Shown: positions 1 through 6,410, counted from the first letter of the stretch. The stretch is DNA of 15,291 bases from an uncultured Devosia sp. (GCF_946479885.1 NZ_CAMLHM010000073.1:1-15291); one strand, 5' to 3'. The notes: generated by a model not told the origin, from the sequence alone. Made by a program: numbers and translations.

Positions 1-812
1 CCATGGCCGAAATGGGCGTCGTGGTCGAAAAGCACCACCACGAAGTGGCCTCGGCTCAGCACGAACTGGGCATCAAGTTTGCCCCGATGATCAAGTCGGC
101 CGACGACGTGCAGATCTACAAGTACGTCATCCACCAGGTCGCCAATGCCTACGGCAAGACCGTCACCTTCATGCCCAAGCCCATCTATGGCGATAACGGC
201 TCGGGCATGCACTGCCACCAGTCGATCTGGAAGGACGGCAAGCCGCTGTTCGCCGGTGACCAGTATGCCGGCCTCAGCATGGACGCGCTGTACTATATCG
301 GCGGCGTGATCAAGCATGCCAAGGCGATCAACGCCTTCACCAACCCGACCACCAACAGCTACAAGCGCCTGGTGCCCGGCTTCGAAGCCCCCGTGCTGCT
401 GGCCTACTCGGCCCGTAACCGTTCGGCTTCGTGCCGTATCCCCTTCGGCCAGTCGCCGAAGGCCAAGCGCGTGGAAGTCCGCTTCCCCGATCCGCTGGCG
501 AACCCCTACCTGGGCTTTGCCGCGCTGCTGATGGCTGGCCTGGACGGCATCAAGAACAAGATCCACCCCGGCGACCCAATGGACAAGGATCTGTACGAAC
601 TGCCGCGCCAGGAACTGCTCGCCATCCCGACCGTTGCCGGCTCGCTGCGCGAAGCGCTGGAAAACCTCGACAAGGACCGCGAGTTCCTCAAGGCCGGCGG
701 CGTGTTCGATGACGACCAGATCGACAGCTATATCGAGCTGAAGATGACGGAAGTGATCAAGTTCGAGCACACCCCGCATCCGGTCGAATACGAGATGTAC
801 TACTCGGCCTAA
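1..812 (+). CDS. glnA: Glutamine synthetase type I, C-terminal part (5' end outside window)
   Basis: Catalyses ATP-dependent condensation of glutamate and ammonia to glutamine in the cytoplasm, the central step of nitrogen assimilation. The reading frame is already open at base 1 and gives about 269 residues, the C-terminal part of a family of about 470, so roughly 200 N-terminal residues lie left of the window. Visible signatures are the ATP/glutamate-site stretch [12 protein letters not shown], the [17 protein letters not shown] loop, [10 protein letters not shown] and the metal-site RFPDP. The tyrosine in DLYELP (codon at 594-596) matches the adenylylation site known from enterobacterial GlnA, so control by adenylyltransferase GlnE is likely. 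The ATG at base 3 is internal and not the start. The gene ends in TAA and is followed 20 nt later by a strong terminator. In relatives it usually follows glnB, which cannot be seen here. Confidence 0.97.
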   Translation, partial: MAEMGVVVEKHHHEVASAQHELGIKFAPMIKSADDVQIYKYVIHQVANAYGKTVTFMPKPIYGDNGSGMHCHQSIWKDGKPLFAGDQYAGLSMDALYYIGGVIKHAKAINAFTNPTTNSYKRLVPGFEAPVLLAYSARNRSASCRIPFGQSPKAKRVEVRFPDPLANPYLGFAALLMAGLDGIKNKIHPGDPMDKDLYELPRQELLAIPTVAGSLREALENLDKDREFLKAGGVFDDDQIDSYIELKMTEVIKFEHTPHPVEYEMYYSA

Positions 813-832
813 GCCTGAGTTTTGCGCTATAC

Positions 833-863
833 GAAAGGGCCCTGCGGGGCCCTTTCTGTTTTT
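833..863 (+). terminator. Intrinsic terminator of glnA
   Basis: Perfect 10-bp stem: GAAAGGGCCC (833-842) pairs with GGGCCCTTTC (847-856) around a TGCG loop, followed by TGTTTTT (857-863). This is a classical Rho-independent terminator 20 nt after the glnA stop. The ribosome binding site of the next gene (GGAG, 864-867) begins directly after the T-run, so that gene needs read-through or a promoter inside this short gap. Confidence 0.93.
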
Positions 864-873
864 GGAGCCTGGC

Positions 874-1479
874 ATGGCTGGACGCTGGCGGGAGACATCG
901 CCGATCGAACTGGCGGATTGGCTGGCCGACGTCCCGGCGCAATGGGCCTTTGCCGGCGGCTGGGCGCTGGACCTCTGGGCCGGCATCAACAGCCGGTCGC
1001 ATTCCGATATCGAAATCACCTGCTTGCGCGCCGACCTGCAAGCCCTGGCGGGCGCCCTGCCCGGCTTCGAGATCGTGGTGGCGCAGAACAAGCAGCTCTC
1101 GCCGTGGCGCGCCAACGTGCCGCCCCAACTGCCCTTCAGCCTCTGGCTGCGGCGGCATGGCGAGACGCTCTGGGATTTCGAGATCGTGGCCGAGGCGCAT
1201 AGCAGCAATACCTGGCGGTATCGGCGCGACGAGCGCATTGCGCTGCCGCTCGATCGCGCTGTCCTCACGACTGCTGATGGCTGGCGGGTGATCGCGCCGG
1301 AGATCCAGCTGCTCTACAAGTGCAAGGAGCCCAGGGACAAGGATTTGGCCGACCTGCAGCTCTTCTTGCCGCTACTGGCGCCGGACGCTCGGGACTGGCT
1401 GCGCGCGGCGGTGGCCACGGCGCATCCGCAGATGACGCCGGCGCTCGAGGCGATCGATCGCGCCGCCGTGGGGACCTAG
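874..1479 (+). CDS. Nucleotidyltransferase, aminoglycoside-adenylyltransferase-like
   Basis: A 201-residue protein of the pol-beta-like nucleotidyltransferase fold. Residues 28-33 read GGWALD, and residues 41-48 read RSHSDIEI. Together these match the GG...(H)xDx(D/E) active site of ANT(2'')/lincosamide nucleotidyltransferase-like enzymes, with D45 and E47 as presumed metal ligands. Such enzymes transfer a nucleotide from NTP to a hydroxyl. The substrate here is not evident, and many chromosomal members are not proven resistance genes. The start is taken at the ATG at 874 because GGAG (864-867) lies 6 nt upstream; an in-frame TTG at 862 lies within the glnA terminator T-run and is unlikely. 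The stop TAG overlaps the stop of the convergent sigma factor gene. No obvious own promoter was found in the 61-nt gap after glnA. Confidence 0.8.
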   Translation: MAGRWRETSPIELADWLADVPAQWAFAGGWALDLWAGINSRSHSDIEITCLRADLQALAGALPGFEIVVAQNKQLSPWRANVPPQLPFSLWLRRHGETLWDFEIVAEAHSSNTWRYRRDERIALPLDRAVLTTADGWRVIAPEIQLLYKCKEPRDKDLADLQLFLPLLAPDARDWLRAAVATAHPQMTPALEAIDRAAVGT

Positions 1480-2003
1480 TCCGCCAGATATTCGCGAATC
1501 ATCAGCCGCGCGCGGCGCAGTCGGGCTTTGGTCGCTTCCCGGGTCAGGCCGGTATGGGTGGCGATTTCGCCGATGCTGAATTCCTCGACATCCCGCAGCA
1601 GCAGGATGGTGCGGTAATGCGCCGGCAGCGACTGGATGGCCGAGGCGAGGTCGAAGCGCAGCTCGGCCTCCGGGCGCTGCGATAGTTCCATACTGTCCGC
1701 CAGCCCGTCGAGCGACTGGTCGCCCAAGCGCATGGCGCGGGCCAGCCGACTGCATTCGCGCCGAACCATAACGAAGAGCCAGCCGATATAGGCGGCCGGC
1801 GAGCGCAGGCCACTGATGCGGCGGGACACTGTTGTCATCGCCTCCTGCACCGCATCATCGACGTCCTCGAGGCGGCAGGCGCGTCGCGCATAGCGGCGAA
1901 TGTCCGGCTGGCTGGCGCGCAGCAGCGCGGAGATGGCGCCATGATCACCAGCCTGGGCGAGGCCGATCAGTTCGGGTGCGATCGCTCCTGCCGCTGATTT
2001 CAC
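1476..2003 (-). CDS. ECF-type RNA polymerase sigma factor
   Basis: A 175-residue protein with the two domains of group 4 (ECF) sigma factors and no region 1 or 3. Sigma region 2 lies at about residues 10-90, with the core-binding stretch DVDDAVQEA at 47-55 and an aromatic-rich YIGWLFVMVRRE following. Region 4 lies at about 118-172: LPAHYRTILLLRDVEEFSIGEIA, then a helix-turn-helix ending TKARLRRARLMIREYL. It should direct RNA polymerase to a small stress regulon. The start is GTG. It lies 4 nt after the TGA of the upstream membrane-protein gene, and the Shine-Dalgarno is weak, so translational coupling is likely. No recognisable anti-sigma gene (zinc-finger or NepR-like) is adjacent; the small membrane protein is the only tightly linked partner. 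Its stop shares a CTAG with the convergent nucleotidyltransferase. Confidence 0.9.
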   Translation of the reverse strand: MKSAAGAIAPELIGLAQAGDHGAISALLRASQPDIRRYARRACRLEDVDDAVQEAMTTVSRRISGLRSPAAYIGWLFVMVRRECSRLARAMRLGDQSLDGLADSMELSQRPEAELRFDLASAIQSLPAHYRTILLLRDVEEFSIGEIATHTGLTREATKARLRRARLMIREYLAD

Positions 2004-2007
2004 CGTC

Positions 2008-2214
2008 TCACTGCCTTTCCCTCAGGCGCCGTCCGATCGTGGCGCAGGCCGGGCACCAGCCGACGATGCCGGTCACGGCCAGCATGGCTCCAGCCGCTGC
2101 AACGCCATAGCCGAGCGCCCCGCCTGGGACGGCCAAGCCGAAGACGACTGCTGCGGCGCCGATCACGACGCGCGACCACTGTTCCCAGCGATAGAGGTTT
2201 TTCCGATAGAGCAT
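2008..2214 (-). CDS. DUF2892-type small inner-membrane protein with CxxC
   Basis: A 68-residue protein with two predicted membrane helices, about residues 16-30 and 34-52, joined by a PGG turn. It ends in GWCPACATIG and a basic tail (RRLRERQ). The GWCPxCxxIG ending is typical of the DUF2892/YgaP-like membrane family (usually 60-70 residues). C54 and C57 form a CxxC pair at the membrane edge. The ATG at 2214 has AAGGA about 7 nt upstream. The gene is first in a tight two-gene unit with the ECF sigma factor (4-nt gap). The molecular role of DUF2892 alone is not established. A role in thiol or sulfur sensing upstream of the sigma factor is inference from the CxxC motif and the linkage. Confidence 0.8.
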   Translation of the reverse strand: MLYRKNLYRWEQWSRVVIGAAAVVFGLAVPGGALGYGVAAAGAMLAVTGIVGWCPACATIGRRLRERQ

Positions 2215-2265
2215 AGTGTTTCCTTGCGCAGGCCGTGTTGGATCGTGGCTGCACAGGGAAAGAGG

Positions 2266-2290
2266 CGCGAACCGAGCAAAACGGTTCGCG
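2266..2290. other. 9-bp inverted repeat between PilZ gene and DUF2892 gene
   Basis: CGCGAACCG (2266-2274) and CGGTTCGCG (2282-2290) are perfect inverted copies around AGCAAAA. The repeat lies 14 nt after the stop of the minus-strand PilZ gene and 51 nt before the start of the DUF2892 gene. On the minus strand it is followed by CCTCTTTCC, not a clean T-run. It may be a terminator for the PilZ transcript or an operator for the DUF2892-sigma unit; the sequence does not decide. Confidence 0.55.
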
Positions 2291-2304
2291 GCGGCACAGA
2301 AAAA

Positions 2305-3006
2305 TCAATCGTAGCCGTAGCCGTCGGCTGGCGGGTCGTCCGGTTCGCGCGTGTCGATCCGCGCGGATGGCAGCACGGCCATGGCACTGCGCCAGGCCCG
2401 CGGCGTTTCCAGCATGGTCTCGATATCGTCGGCAGGATGCGGGTTATCGAAACGCACCGCAAAACCGACATCGAACTCCCGCACGACATGGGCTTCGACA
2501 TCGCCCACGGTAACGGCAGCGCCAACCGGGGGATGCTCCTTGGCCGAGATCACGGCACCCGTGGCGGAATAGTCGACGATCAGGCAGGGCATGGCGATGC
2601 CGGGTTCGACCACCAGCATCGAGCGCGGTTCGGCCGGCAGGAAGCGCTTGGCGGCCCGACGATCGGCCATGCCAGACCGCCATGTCCGACGGCGGAACGC
2701 CTCGATCCGTGCGGCGAGTTCGGCCTGCGCGGCGCGGGCGCCGTCCAGCTTGACGACGAAGCCATCGTTGACGTGAGCGGAGATGTGGCCCCGGAGGGCT
2801 CCAAATGGCGCGAAGCTGGCGGAGACGACCTCCCCGATGGGGCCAATCGTCGGCGCCGTCGCCACAAATTCGGTGGGAGAAATGGTTCTCAGCCGACAGG
2901 CAAGGATGTTGACGCCGGGGCGTCGCGCCTCGCCGCCCAGGACATAGCGTCCGGTGACGGTGCTGATATTGTCGATAGCGTGGTCTAGAGCGACTGCTGC
3001 GGCCAT
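2305..3006 (-). CDS. PilZ-domain protein (c-di-GMP receptor), copy 1
   Basis: A 233-residue soluble protein. Its C-terminal half is a PilZ domain with both c-di-GMP binding signatures: RAAKR (residues 117-121, RxxxR) and DYSATG (145-150, DxSxxG), followed by strands ending VGFAVRF. The N-terminal half (about 20-90) matches the same region of the neighbouring paralogue (GRY, ACRL.SI, FG.LRG, GF.VKL) and may be a degenerate second PilZ-like barrel. No effector domain is attached, so it probably acts through a protein partner such as a motility or polysaccharide machine; this is inference. The ATG at 3006 was chosen over an in-frame TTG at 3018; neither has a strong ribosome binding site. The C-terminal tail is acidic and proline-rich. 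The gene lies 106 bp downstream of its paralogue on the same strand. Confidence 0.85.
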   Translation of the reverse strand: MAAAVALDHAIDNISTVTGRYVLGGEARRPGVNILACRLRTISPTEFVATAPTIGPIGEVVSASFAPFGALRGHISAHVNDGFVVKLDGARAAQAELAARIEAFRRRTWRSGMADRRAAKRFLPAEPRSMLVVEPGIAMPCLIVDYSATGAVISAKEHPPVGAAVTVGDVEAHVVREFDVGFAVRFDNPHPADDIETMLETPRAWRSAMAVLPSARIDTREPDDPPADGYGYD

Positions 3007-3112
3007 GACGCCACCCAATGAGCAAGGACCAGGGCAATGTACATACAGCCCCTGAAGACCATGCTCACAAATGAGCAGCAGATTTCCCTATTTATTTAAG
3101 AAGAACTTCACC

Positions 3113-3784
3113 TTACGGCGCAGCGGATTCGTCCGCGGCGGCAACTGGCGGCGCCATCAGGGCTTCGATCTCGCCCATATCCTGCTGCTGGATGAACTGC
3201 AGGGCAAAGCCGACATCAAGATGGCGGACCACGCGGCCCACGAGCTTGCCGATTGCCATCGGCGTGCCAAGGCCCGGGAAAATCTCTGCCGATACGGCGA
3301 CGCCCGAGCGGGAGATATCGATGACGAAGCACGGCATCTGCGTGCCATCGGCGAGCGTCAGGATGGTCCGCGGGTCGCGCGGCAGGATGCGCTTGTGCTC
3401 GCGCTTGTCGGGGACCTGATCGTGGACCTTCTTCTTCTGCCAGACGATCTTGCCGCCCAGCTTGTTGCGCTCGGCGTCGGAGAGGGTGAGTTCCATGGCA
3501 AAGCCGGAGGGCAGCTTGCGGATGATCTTGCCGCGCAGGATGCCGAAGTCATCAAAATGGGCGGTGACCTGCTCGCCTTCCTTGCCGATCACTGGCCCCA
3601 CAATGACCGATACCCTGGTCGAGATCGAGCATAGCCGGCAGGCATAGACGGCGACCTTGCCCTCTTCGGTCGGCCCCCGGGCGGGCAAGGCATAACGACC
3701 AGCTGCCGCGCCGATGAAGCGGACGTCGTGCCAATCGTAGTGGGATCGTGAAGGCGCGCTATCGCCATCGAGGCTCTGAAACAT
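3113..3784 (-). CDS. PilZ-domain protein (c-di-GMP receptor), copy 2
   Basis: A 223-residue paralogue of the next gene downstream. PilZ signatures are REHKR (128-132) and DISRSG (156-161), followed by LDVGFALQF. The N-terminal half again carries GRYALP, YACRLCSIS, FGILRG and GFAMELT, in the same order as copy 1. Both copies keep intact c-di-GMP motifs, so both should bind the messenger, but their linkers differ: this one has a lysine-rich segment QKKKVHDQVPDK before the PilZ domain. The start ATG at 3784 is preceded by a G-rich stretch that could serve weakly as ribosome binding site. About 159 bp separate it from the upstream ABC-F gene, with a stem-loop close to the ABC-F stop, so the PilZ pair probably has its own promoter. 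No transmembrane segment or signal peptide is visible. Confidence 0.86.
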   Translation of the reverse strand: MFQSLDGDSAPSRSHYDWHDVRFIGAAAGRYALPARGPTEEGKVAVYACRLCSISTRVSVIVGPVIGKEGEQVTAHFDDFGILRGKIIRKLPSGFAMELTLSDAERNKLGGKIVWQKKKVHDQVPDKREHKRILPRDPRTILTLADGTQMPCFVIDISRSGVAVSAEIFPGLGTPMAIGKLVGRVVRHLDVGFALQFIQQQDMGEIEALMAPPVAAADESAAP

Positions 3785-3911
3785 GGGCCCCCCGATCCCA
3801 ATAGTTTCCGATCGATCGACGGTATCGCCCAGTTCTTAAGGACTTATCTTCACGCCGTGATGGTGAGAGCGAGGCGGCATACACGCTTGCGACGATGGTT
3901 ATCGGGAGCTT

Positions 3912-3939
3912 AGCGGGCCCAGGCCTGGCTGGGCCCGCT
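3912..3939 (-). terminator. Stem-loop terminator after the ABC-F gene
   Basis: Perfect 11-bp stem: AGCGGGCCCAG (3912-3922) with CTGGGCCCGCT (3929-3939), loop GCCTGG. It begins 4 nt after the ABC-F stop codon on the minus strand. The stem is strong but no T-run follows, so termination may rely on the hairpin plus Rho, or the structure may protect the mRNA 3' end. Confidence 0.65.
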
Positions 3940-3943
3940 GGTG

Positions 3944-5464
3944 TCAGCTTGCGTCGCTTGCCATGGCGGCGAAATGCGGCTCGGGACTATCGACCTCCTT
4001 GAGCCGGCGGTTTTCGATCACCAGGAAGCGGTTGCCCAGGCCGCGGACGAAGCTGCGGTCATGCGAGACCAGGATGCAGGTGGCGCCATGAGTGAGGATT
4101 TCATCCTCCAGCCGCTCCTGGCCGGGTATATCGACATGGTTGGTCGGTTCGTCCAGCAGGTAGAAATTGGGCTCCAGCAGGCGGATAGCCAAGAGGCCCA
4201 ACCGGGCGCGCTGGCCGAAGGACAGCTCGGCGATCGGCCGCTCCTGCTTTTCGACGGCGAAGCCGGCCGCGGCCAGCAAGGCCTTGCTGCGCTGGTCGCC
4301 CTGGTCGAAACGGCCGGTGATGTAGCCGAGCGGGGACTGCTTTGATGGCAGGAAGCTCATGGCCTGGTCGACATAGCCGGGCACCACTTGCGGACTGACG
4401 CGGATACCCGGCGCCTCCGTGCCCGTCATAGCCCGGTGTACCAGGCCAATGAACTGCGACTTGCCCGTGCCGTTGCGCCCCAGGATGACCAGACGATCGC
4501 CCTGGAAGATGTGCAGCTTGTCGATGCGGAACAGCTTGTCGCCCACAGGGCTGGTCACATCGACATTCTCGATGGCCAGCAGTACCTTGGCATTGGTGCC
4601 GCTATTGCCCAGCTTGATCTCGCCGCTACGCTCCTTGTGCAGCGAATGGACGGCCGCCTCGATCTTGGCCGCGCGCTCCCGCAGATACTTGGATTTGACG
4701 ACGAGCAGGTCGCTGCCCGAGTTGATGCCGATATTGGTGAGCTTGGCGGCCTGTTTGCGCAGCCGGCTCACTTCCTTGAGGTCCTTCTCGCGCTTCGCCT
4801 CGGCGGCTTCGTCGGCCTCAGCCAGCGCCACCCGCGCCTTGCTGTATGGCAGGGCGAAATAGTGGCTGGCATCGGGCCGCAGGAAGAGCGTGCGGTTGGT
4901 GGTGGCATCGAGGAACTGCCGGTCATGGCTGGCGATGACTACGGGGATGTTGCGCGCCGCCTGGTTGATCCAGTTCTCGAGCTGGAACAGCTTGCCGAGA
5001 TCGAGATGGTTGGTGGGTTCGTCCAGCAGCAACGCGTCGGGCTGCAGCACCCAGCAGCGAGCGATGAGGGCAATACGTTGCCAGCCGCCGCTCAGTTCGG
5101 TCAGCTTGCGGTTACGCATGGCGTCGGGCGTCTCGAACTCGTCGAGCACCACATCGACACGCCAGCTATCGGTTTCGCGATCGGCAACCGGCAGCGCCTC
5201 CAGCACGGCGTCGTAGAGCGTAAGGCCCATGCTGGCCGCCGGCATATCCTGCTCGACATAGCCGACGGTAAGGCCACGGGAGCGGACGATATCGCCCGAG
5301 GTCAGTTCGCCCTGCCCGGCCATGGCACGCAGCAAGGTGGTCTTGCCGCGGCCGTTGCCGGCCACAAGGCCGACACGATCGCCATCGGCGATAACAAAAT
5401 TGAGGTTGGCAAAGAGGGTGTCGGTAGCCACAAGGCCGGCATTGCGGAGGCTGATAGAGCCCAT
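3944..5464 (-). CDS. ABC-F family ATPase (ribosome-acting)
   Basis: A 506-residue protein with two ABC ATPase domains and no membrane segments, the ABC-F architecture. Domain 1: Walker A GNGRGKTT (36-43), signature LSGGW (124-128), Walker B LLLDEPTNHLD (145-155) and switch His180. Domain 2: Walker A GRNGTGKS (329-336), signature LSFGQ (414-418), Walker B LLDEPTNHVD (436-445) and His468. A charged helical linker at about 205-290 separates them; in this family it reaches toward the ribosomal P-site tRNA. ABC-F proteins bind the ribosomal E site; some relieve stalling and some protect against 50S antibiotics. Which applies here cannot be told from the sequence. Both catalytic glutamates (E149, E439) are present. 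The unusual W at the end of the first signature is seen, not interpreted. A candidate leader peptide precedes the gene. Confidence 0.9.
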   Translation of the reverse strand: MGSISLRNAGLVATDTLFANLNFVIADGDRVGLVAGNGRGKTTLLRAMAGQGELTSGDIVRSRGLTVGYVEQDMPAASMGLTLYDAVLEALPVADRETDSWRVDVVLDEFETPDAMRNRKLTELSGGWQRIALIARCWVLQPDALLLDEPTNHLDLGKLFQLENWINQAARNIPVVIASHDRQFLDATTNRTLFLRPDASHYFALPYSKARVALAEADEAAEAKREKDLKEVSRLRKQAAKLTNIGINSGSDLLVVKSKYLRERAAKIEAAVHSLHKERSGEIKLGNSGTNAKVLLAIENVDVTSPVGDKLFRIDKLHIFQGDRLVILGRNGTGKSQFIGLVHRAMTGTEAPGIRVSPQVVPGYVDQAMSFLPSKQSPLGYITGRFDQGDQRSKALLAAAGFAVEKQERPIAELSFGQRARLGLLAIRLLEPNFYLLDEPTNHVDIPGQERLEDEILTHGATCILVSHDRSFVRGLGNRFLVIENRRLKEVDSPEPHFAAMASDAS

Positions 5465-5481
5465 TTTTGTCTCACTGGTGC

Positions 5482-5618
5482 GGCGCTGAGCGCCAAAATC
5501 CTGTCAGGCGGTCAGAGACCGCCACGAAGGGCAAACCAGAATGGGAGACAGAAAGGAAATGTCCGTACCAGTACCGGTCAGCCCTGCAGCTGATGCCACA
5601 GGGCGTGGACAGGGCCAC
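5482..5618 (-). promoter_or_regulatory. Possible attenuator in the ABC-F leader
   Basis: Reading the minus strand toward ABC-F, two copies of GCCCTG (complement of CAGGGC at 5610-5615 and 5599-5604) can each pair with the single CAGGGC that overlaps the leader-ORF stop (complement of 5581-5586). The first copy can alternatively be looped out by GTGG/CCAC (5605-5618). Further on, TTCTGTC can pair with GACAGGA, followed by TTTT, and GGCGC-TCA-GCGCC (5482-5494) forms a small hairpin about 17 nt before the ABC-F ATG. Competing helices and a leader ORF are what ribosome-mediated attenuation needs. The helices are short and unproven. Confidence 0.35.
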
Positions 5619-5646
5619 GGGAGCGGTGCGTAAACAGCAATGTCAT
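5578..5646 (-). CDS. Candidate 22-residue leader peptide upstream of ABC-F
   Basis: An ATG at 5646 (minus strand) is preceded by GGGGAGGG with a 5-6 nt spacer, an excellent Shine-Dalgarno. It opens a 22-codon frame, MTLLFTHRSRGPVHALWHQLQG in two parts (MTLLFTHRSRG and PVHALWHQLQG), ending in TGA 113 nt before the ABC-F start. Its stop lies inside a segment that can pair with either of two upstream copies (see the attenuator entry). ABC-F resistance genes such as those for VmlR or Vga proteins are known to be controlled by short translated leaders. That this one works likewise is inference from position and ribosome binding site only. Confidence 0.45.
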   Translation of the reverse strand: MTLLFTHRSRGPVHALWHQLQG

Positions 5647-5738
5647 AAGCGCCCTCCCCGGTTGATGTATGCGGCGTGACCGATCAATAGCCGCGCCGGA
5701 TGGCGAAAGCAATCACCGGTCTTCAGAGGAGGTAGAAC

Positions 5739-5946
5739 ATGGCGGCAACAAGCGCCATAACCCCGGAACGCGGGGCGGTGAGCTTGGCCAGCCGGTACGC
5801 AATACCTGAAAACCCGGCATGCGGCCAAACACCGAAGACATCGGAACCAGCGGGAACCTGGTACGCAGAACTATGATCCCTGGTGGTTCCCATACGGCAA
5901 CTCCAGACAAAAACCGTATGTGATGGTTCTAGCAGCGCGCGTTTAA
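5739..5946 (+). CDS. Unrecognised small ORF, 45 aa, or 68 aa via a +1 shift
   Basis: An ATG at 5739 has a near-perfect ribosome binding site (AGAGGAGG, 5725-5732, spacer 6). Frame zero gives 45 residues, beginning MAATSAITPERGAVSLASRY and ending SEPAGTWYAEL, with stop TGA at 5874-5876. If one base is skipped at CTA-TGA, reading continues for 23 residues, DPWWFPYGNS then RQKPYVMVLAARV, to TAA at 5944. The result is a 68-residue protein rich in W, P and Y. Codon use is unlike the neighbours (ATA, AGA, CTA and many codons ending in A). The downstream ATGATCCCT at 5873 overlaps the TGA by ATGA but gives only 16 codons. I do not recognise the protein. It could be a recoded small protein, a frameshifted remnant, a sequencing error, or chance. 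Confidence 0.4.
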
Positions 5947-6017
5947 GAAAGTGCTTTCAAGAAGCAAACGGAACGTAAACCGGGCGCCCGATCTTGGGAC
6001 GGATTTGTTCCTATCTG

Positions 6018-6052
6018 AGACCTCATGGTGAGCTTGTCGAAGGACGAGGTCT
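6018..6052. repeat. Degenerate REP-like palindrome
   Basis: AGACCTC (6018-6024) and GAGGTCT (6046-6052) form a 7-bp stem around a segment containing GAGCTTGTCGAAGGA. This resembles the CCTCA...GAGCTTGTCGA...TGAGG intergenic palindromes that I recall as common in many alphaproteobacterial genomes. The inner stem is decayed (mismatches at 6025/6045 and 6027/6043). It lies 24 nt past the stop of the minus-strand secreted-protein gene, where it could stabilise or end that transcript. Confidence 0.55.
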
Positions 6053-6075
6053 GCCGAGAGGGTCTGGTCCCTCGC

Positions 6076-6399
6076 CTATCCTGCCGGGCGCAGTTGCCGG
6101 CGCCCCTCGATGCGGCCGGTGCAATAGTTGAAATCGAGCAAGTAGACCCAGCCGCCGCGGGTTGCCCGAACCTCGACATGCTTGTCGTTCATGACGTTGA
6201 GATAGATATTGGTATAGCCGCGGTCGGCCACGGCCTGGCGGATCTGGTAATCGCCCATGCAGGTAATGCGCTCGGGAAAGAAGTCGGACTCTTCGTCGCC
6301 GAAGAAGATGCCGAAGTTCGTGGACTGTGCCTGGACCGGCGCTGCGAGAGCGGTGCCAAGCAACAAGGCCGCGACGGCAATGACGATGGACTTGGTCAA
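6076..6399 (-). CDS. Small secreted protein, PepSY-like, unknown function
   Basis: A 107-residue precursor with a clear Sec signal peptide: MTKS, then the hydrophobic run IVIAVAALLLGTALAA, and a likely cleavage after VQA (residue 24). The mature part of about 83 residues has two cysteines (C47, C93) that could form a periplasmic disulfide. It ends with a pattern resembling PepSY domains: a helix DYQIRQAVADRGY, a strand YLNVMNDKHVEVRATRGG, and YLLDFNYCTGRIEGRRQL. This similarity is weak and by eye. The start is TTG, decided by AGGAGG (complement of 6405-6410) at a 5-nt spacing; no ATG fits the signal peptide. The gene is divergent from parE, with about 195 bp between the starts. Function is unknown; PepSY-like proteins are often periplasmic inhibitors or sensors. 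Confidence 0.75.
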   Translation of the reverse strand: MTKSIVIAVAALLLGTALAAPVQAQSTNFGIFFGDEESDFFPERITCMGDYQIRQAVADRGYTNIYLNVMNDKHVEVRATRGGWVYLLDFNYCTGRIEGRRQLRPAG

Positions 6400-6404
6400 G
6401 ACAG

Positions 6405-6410
6405 CCTCCT
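6405..6410 (-). promoter_or_regulatory. Ribosome binding site deciding a TTG start
   Basis: On the minus strand this is AGGAGG, five bases before TTG at 6399. It is the reason for choosing TTG as the initiation codon of the secreted-protein gene. Confidence 0.8.

Noticed and set aside
4388..5593. 401-codon plus-strand ORF opposite the ABC-F gene
   Set aside because: It mirrors ABC-F codons and has no motifs, and the ABC-F Walker motifs on the other strand are unmistakable.
5662..5689. Promoter for the small plus-strand ORF (TTGATG with TCAATA)
   Set aside because: The -10 match is too poor to claim, and the minus-strand candidate TTGCTT-N17-TATTGA is equally weak.
5713..5910. 65-codon minus-strand ORF upstream of the ABC-F leader
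   Set aside because: It starts with TTG without a ribosome binding site and overlaps the better supported plus-strand ORF; no motif is seen.
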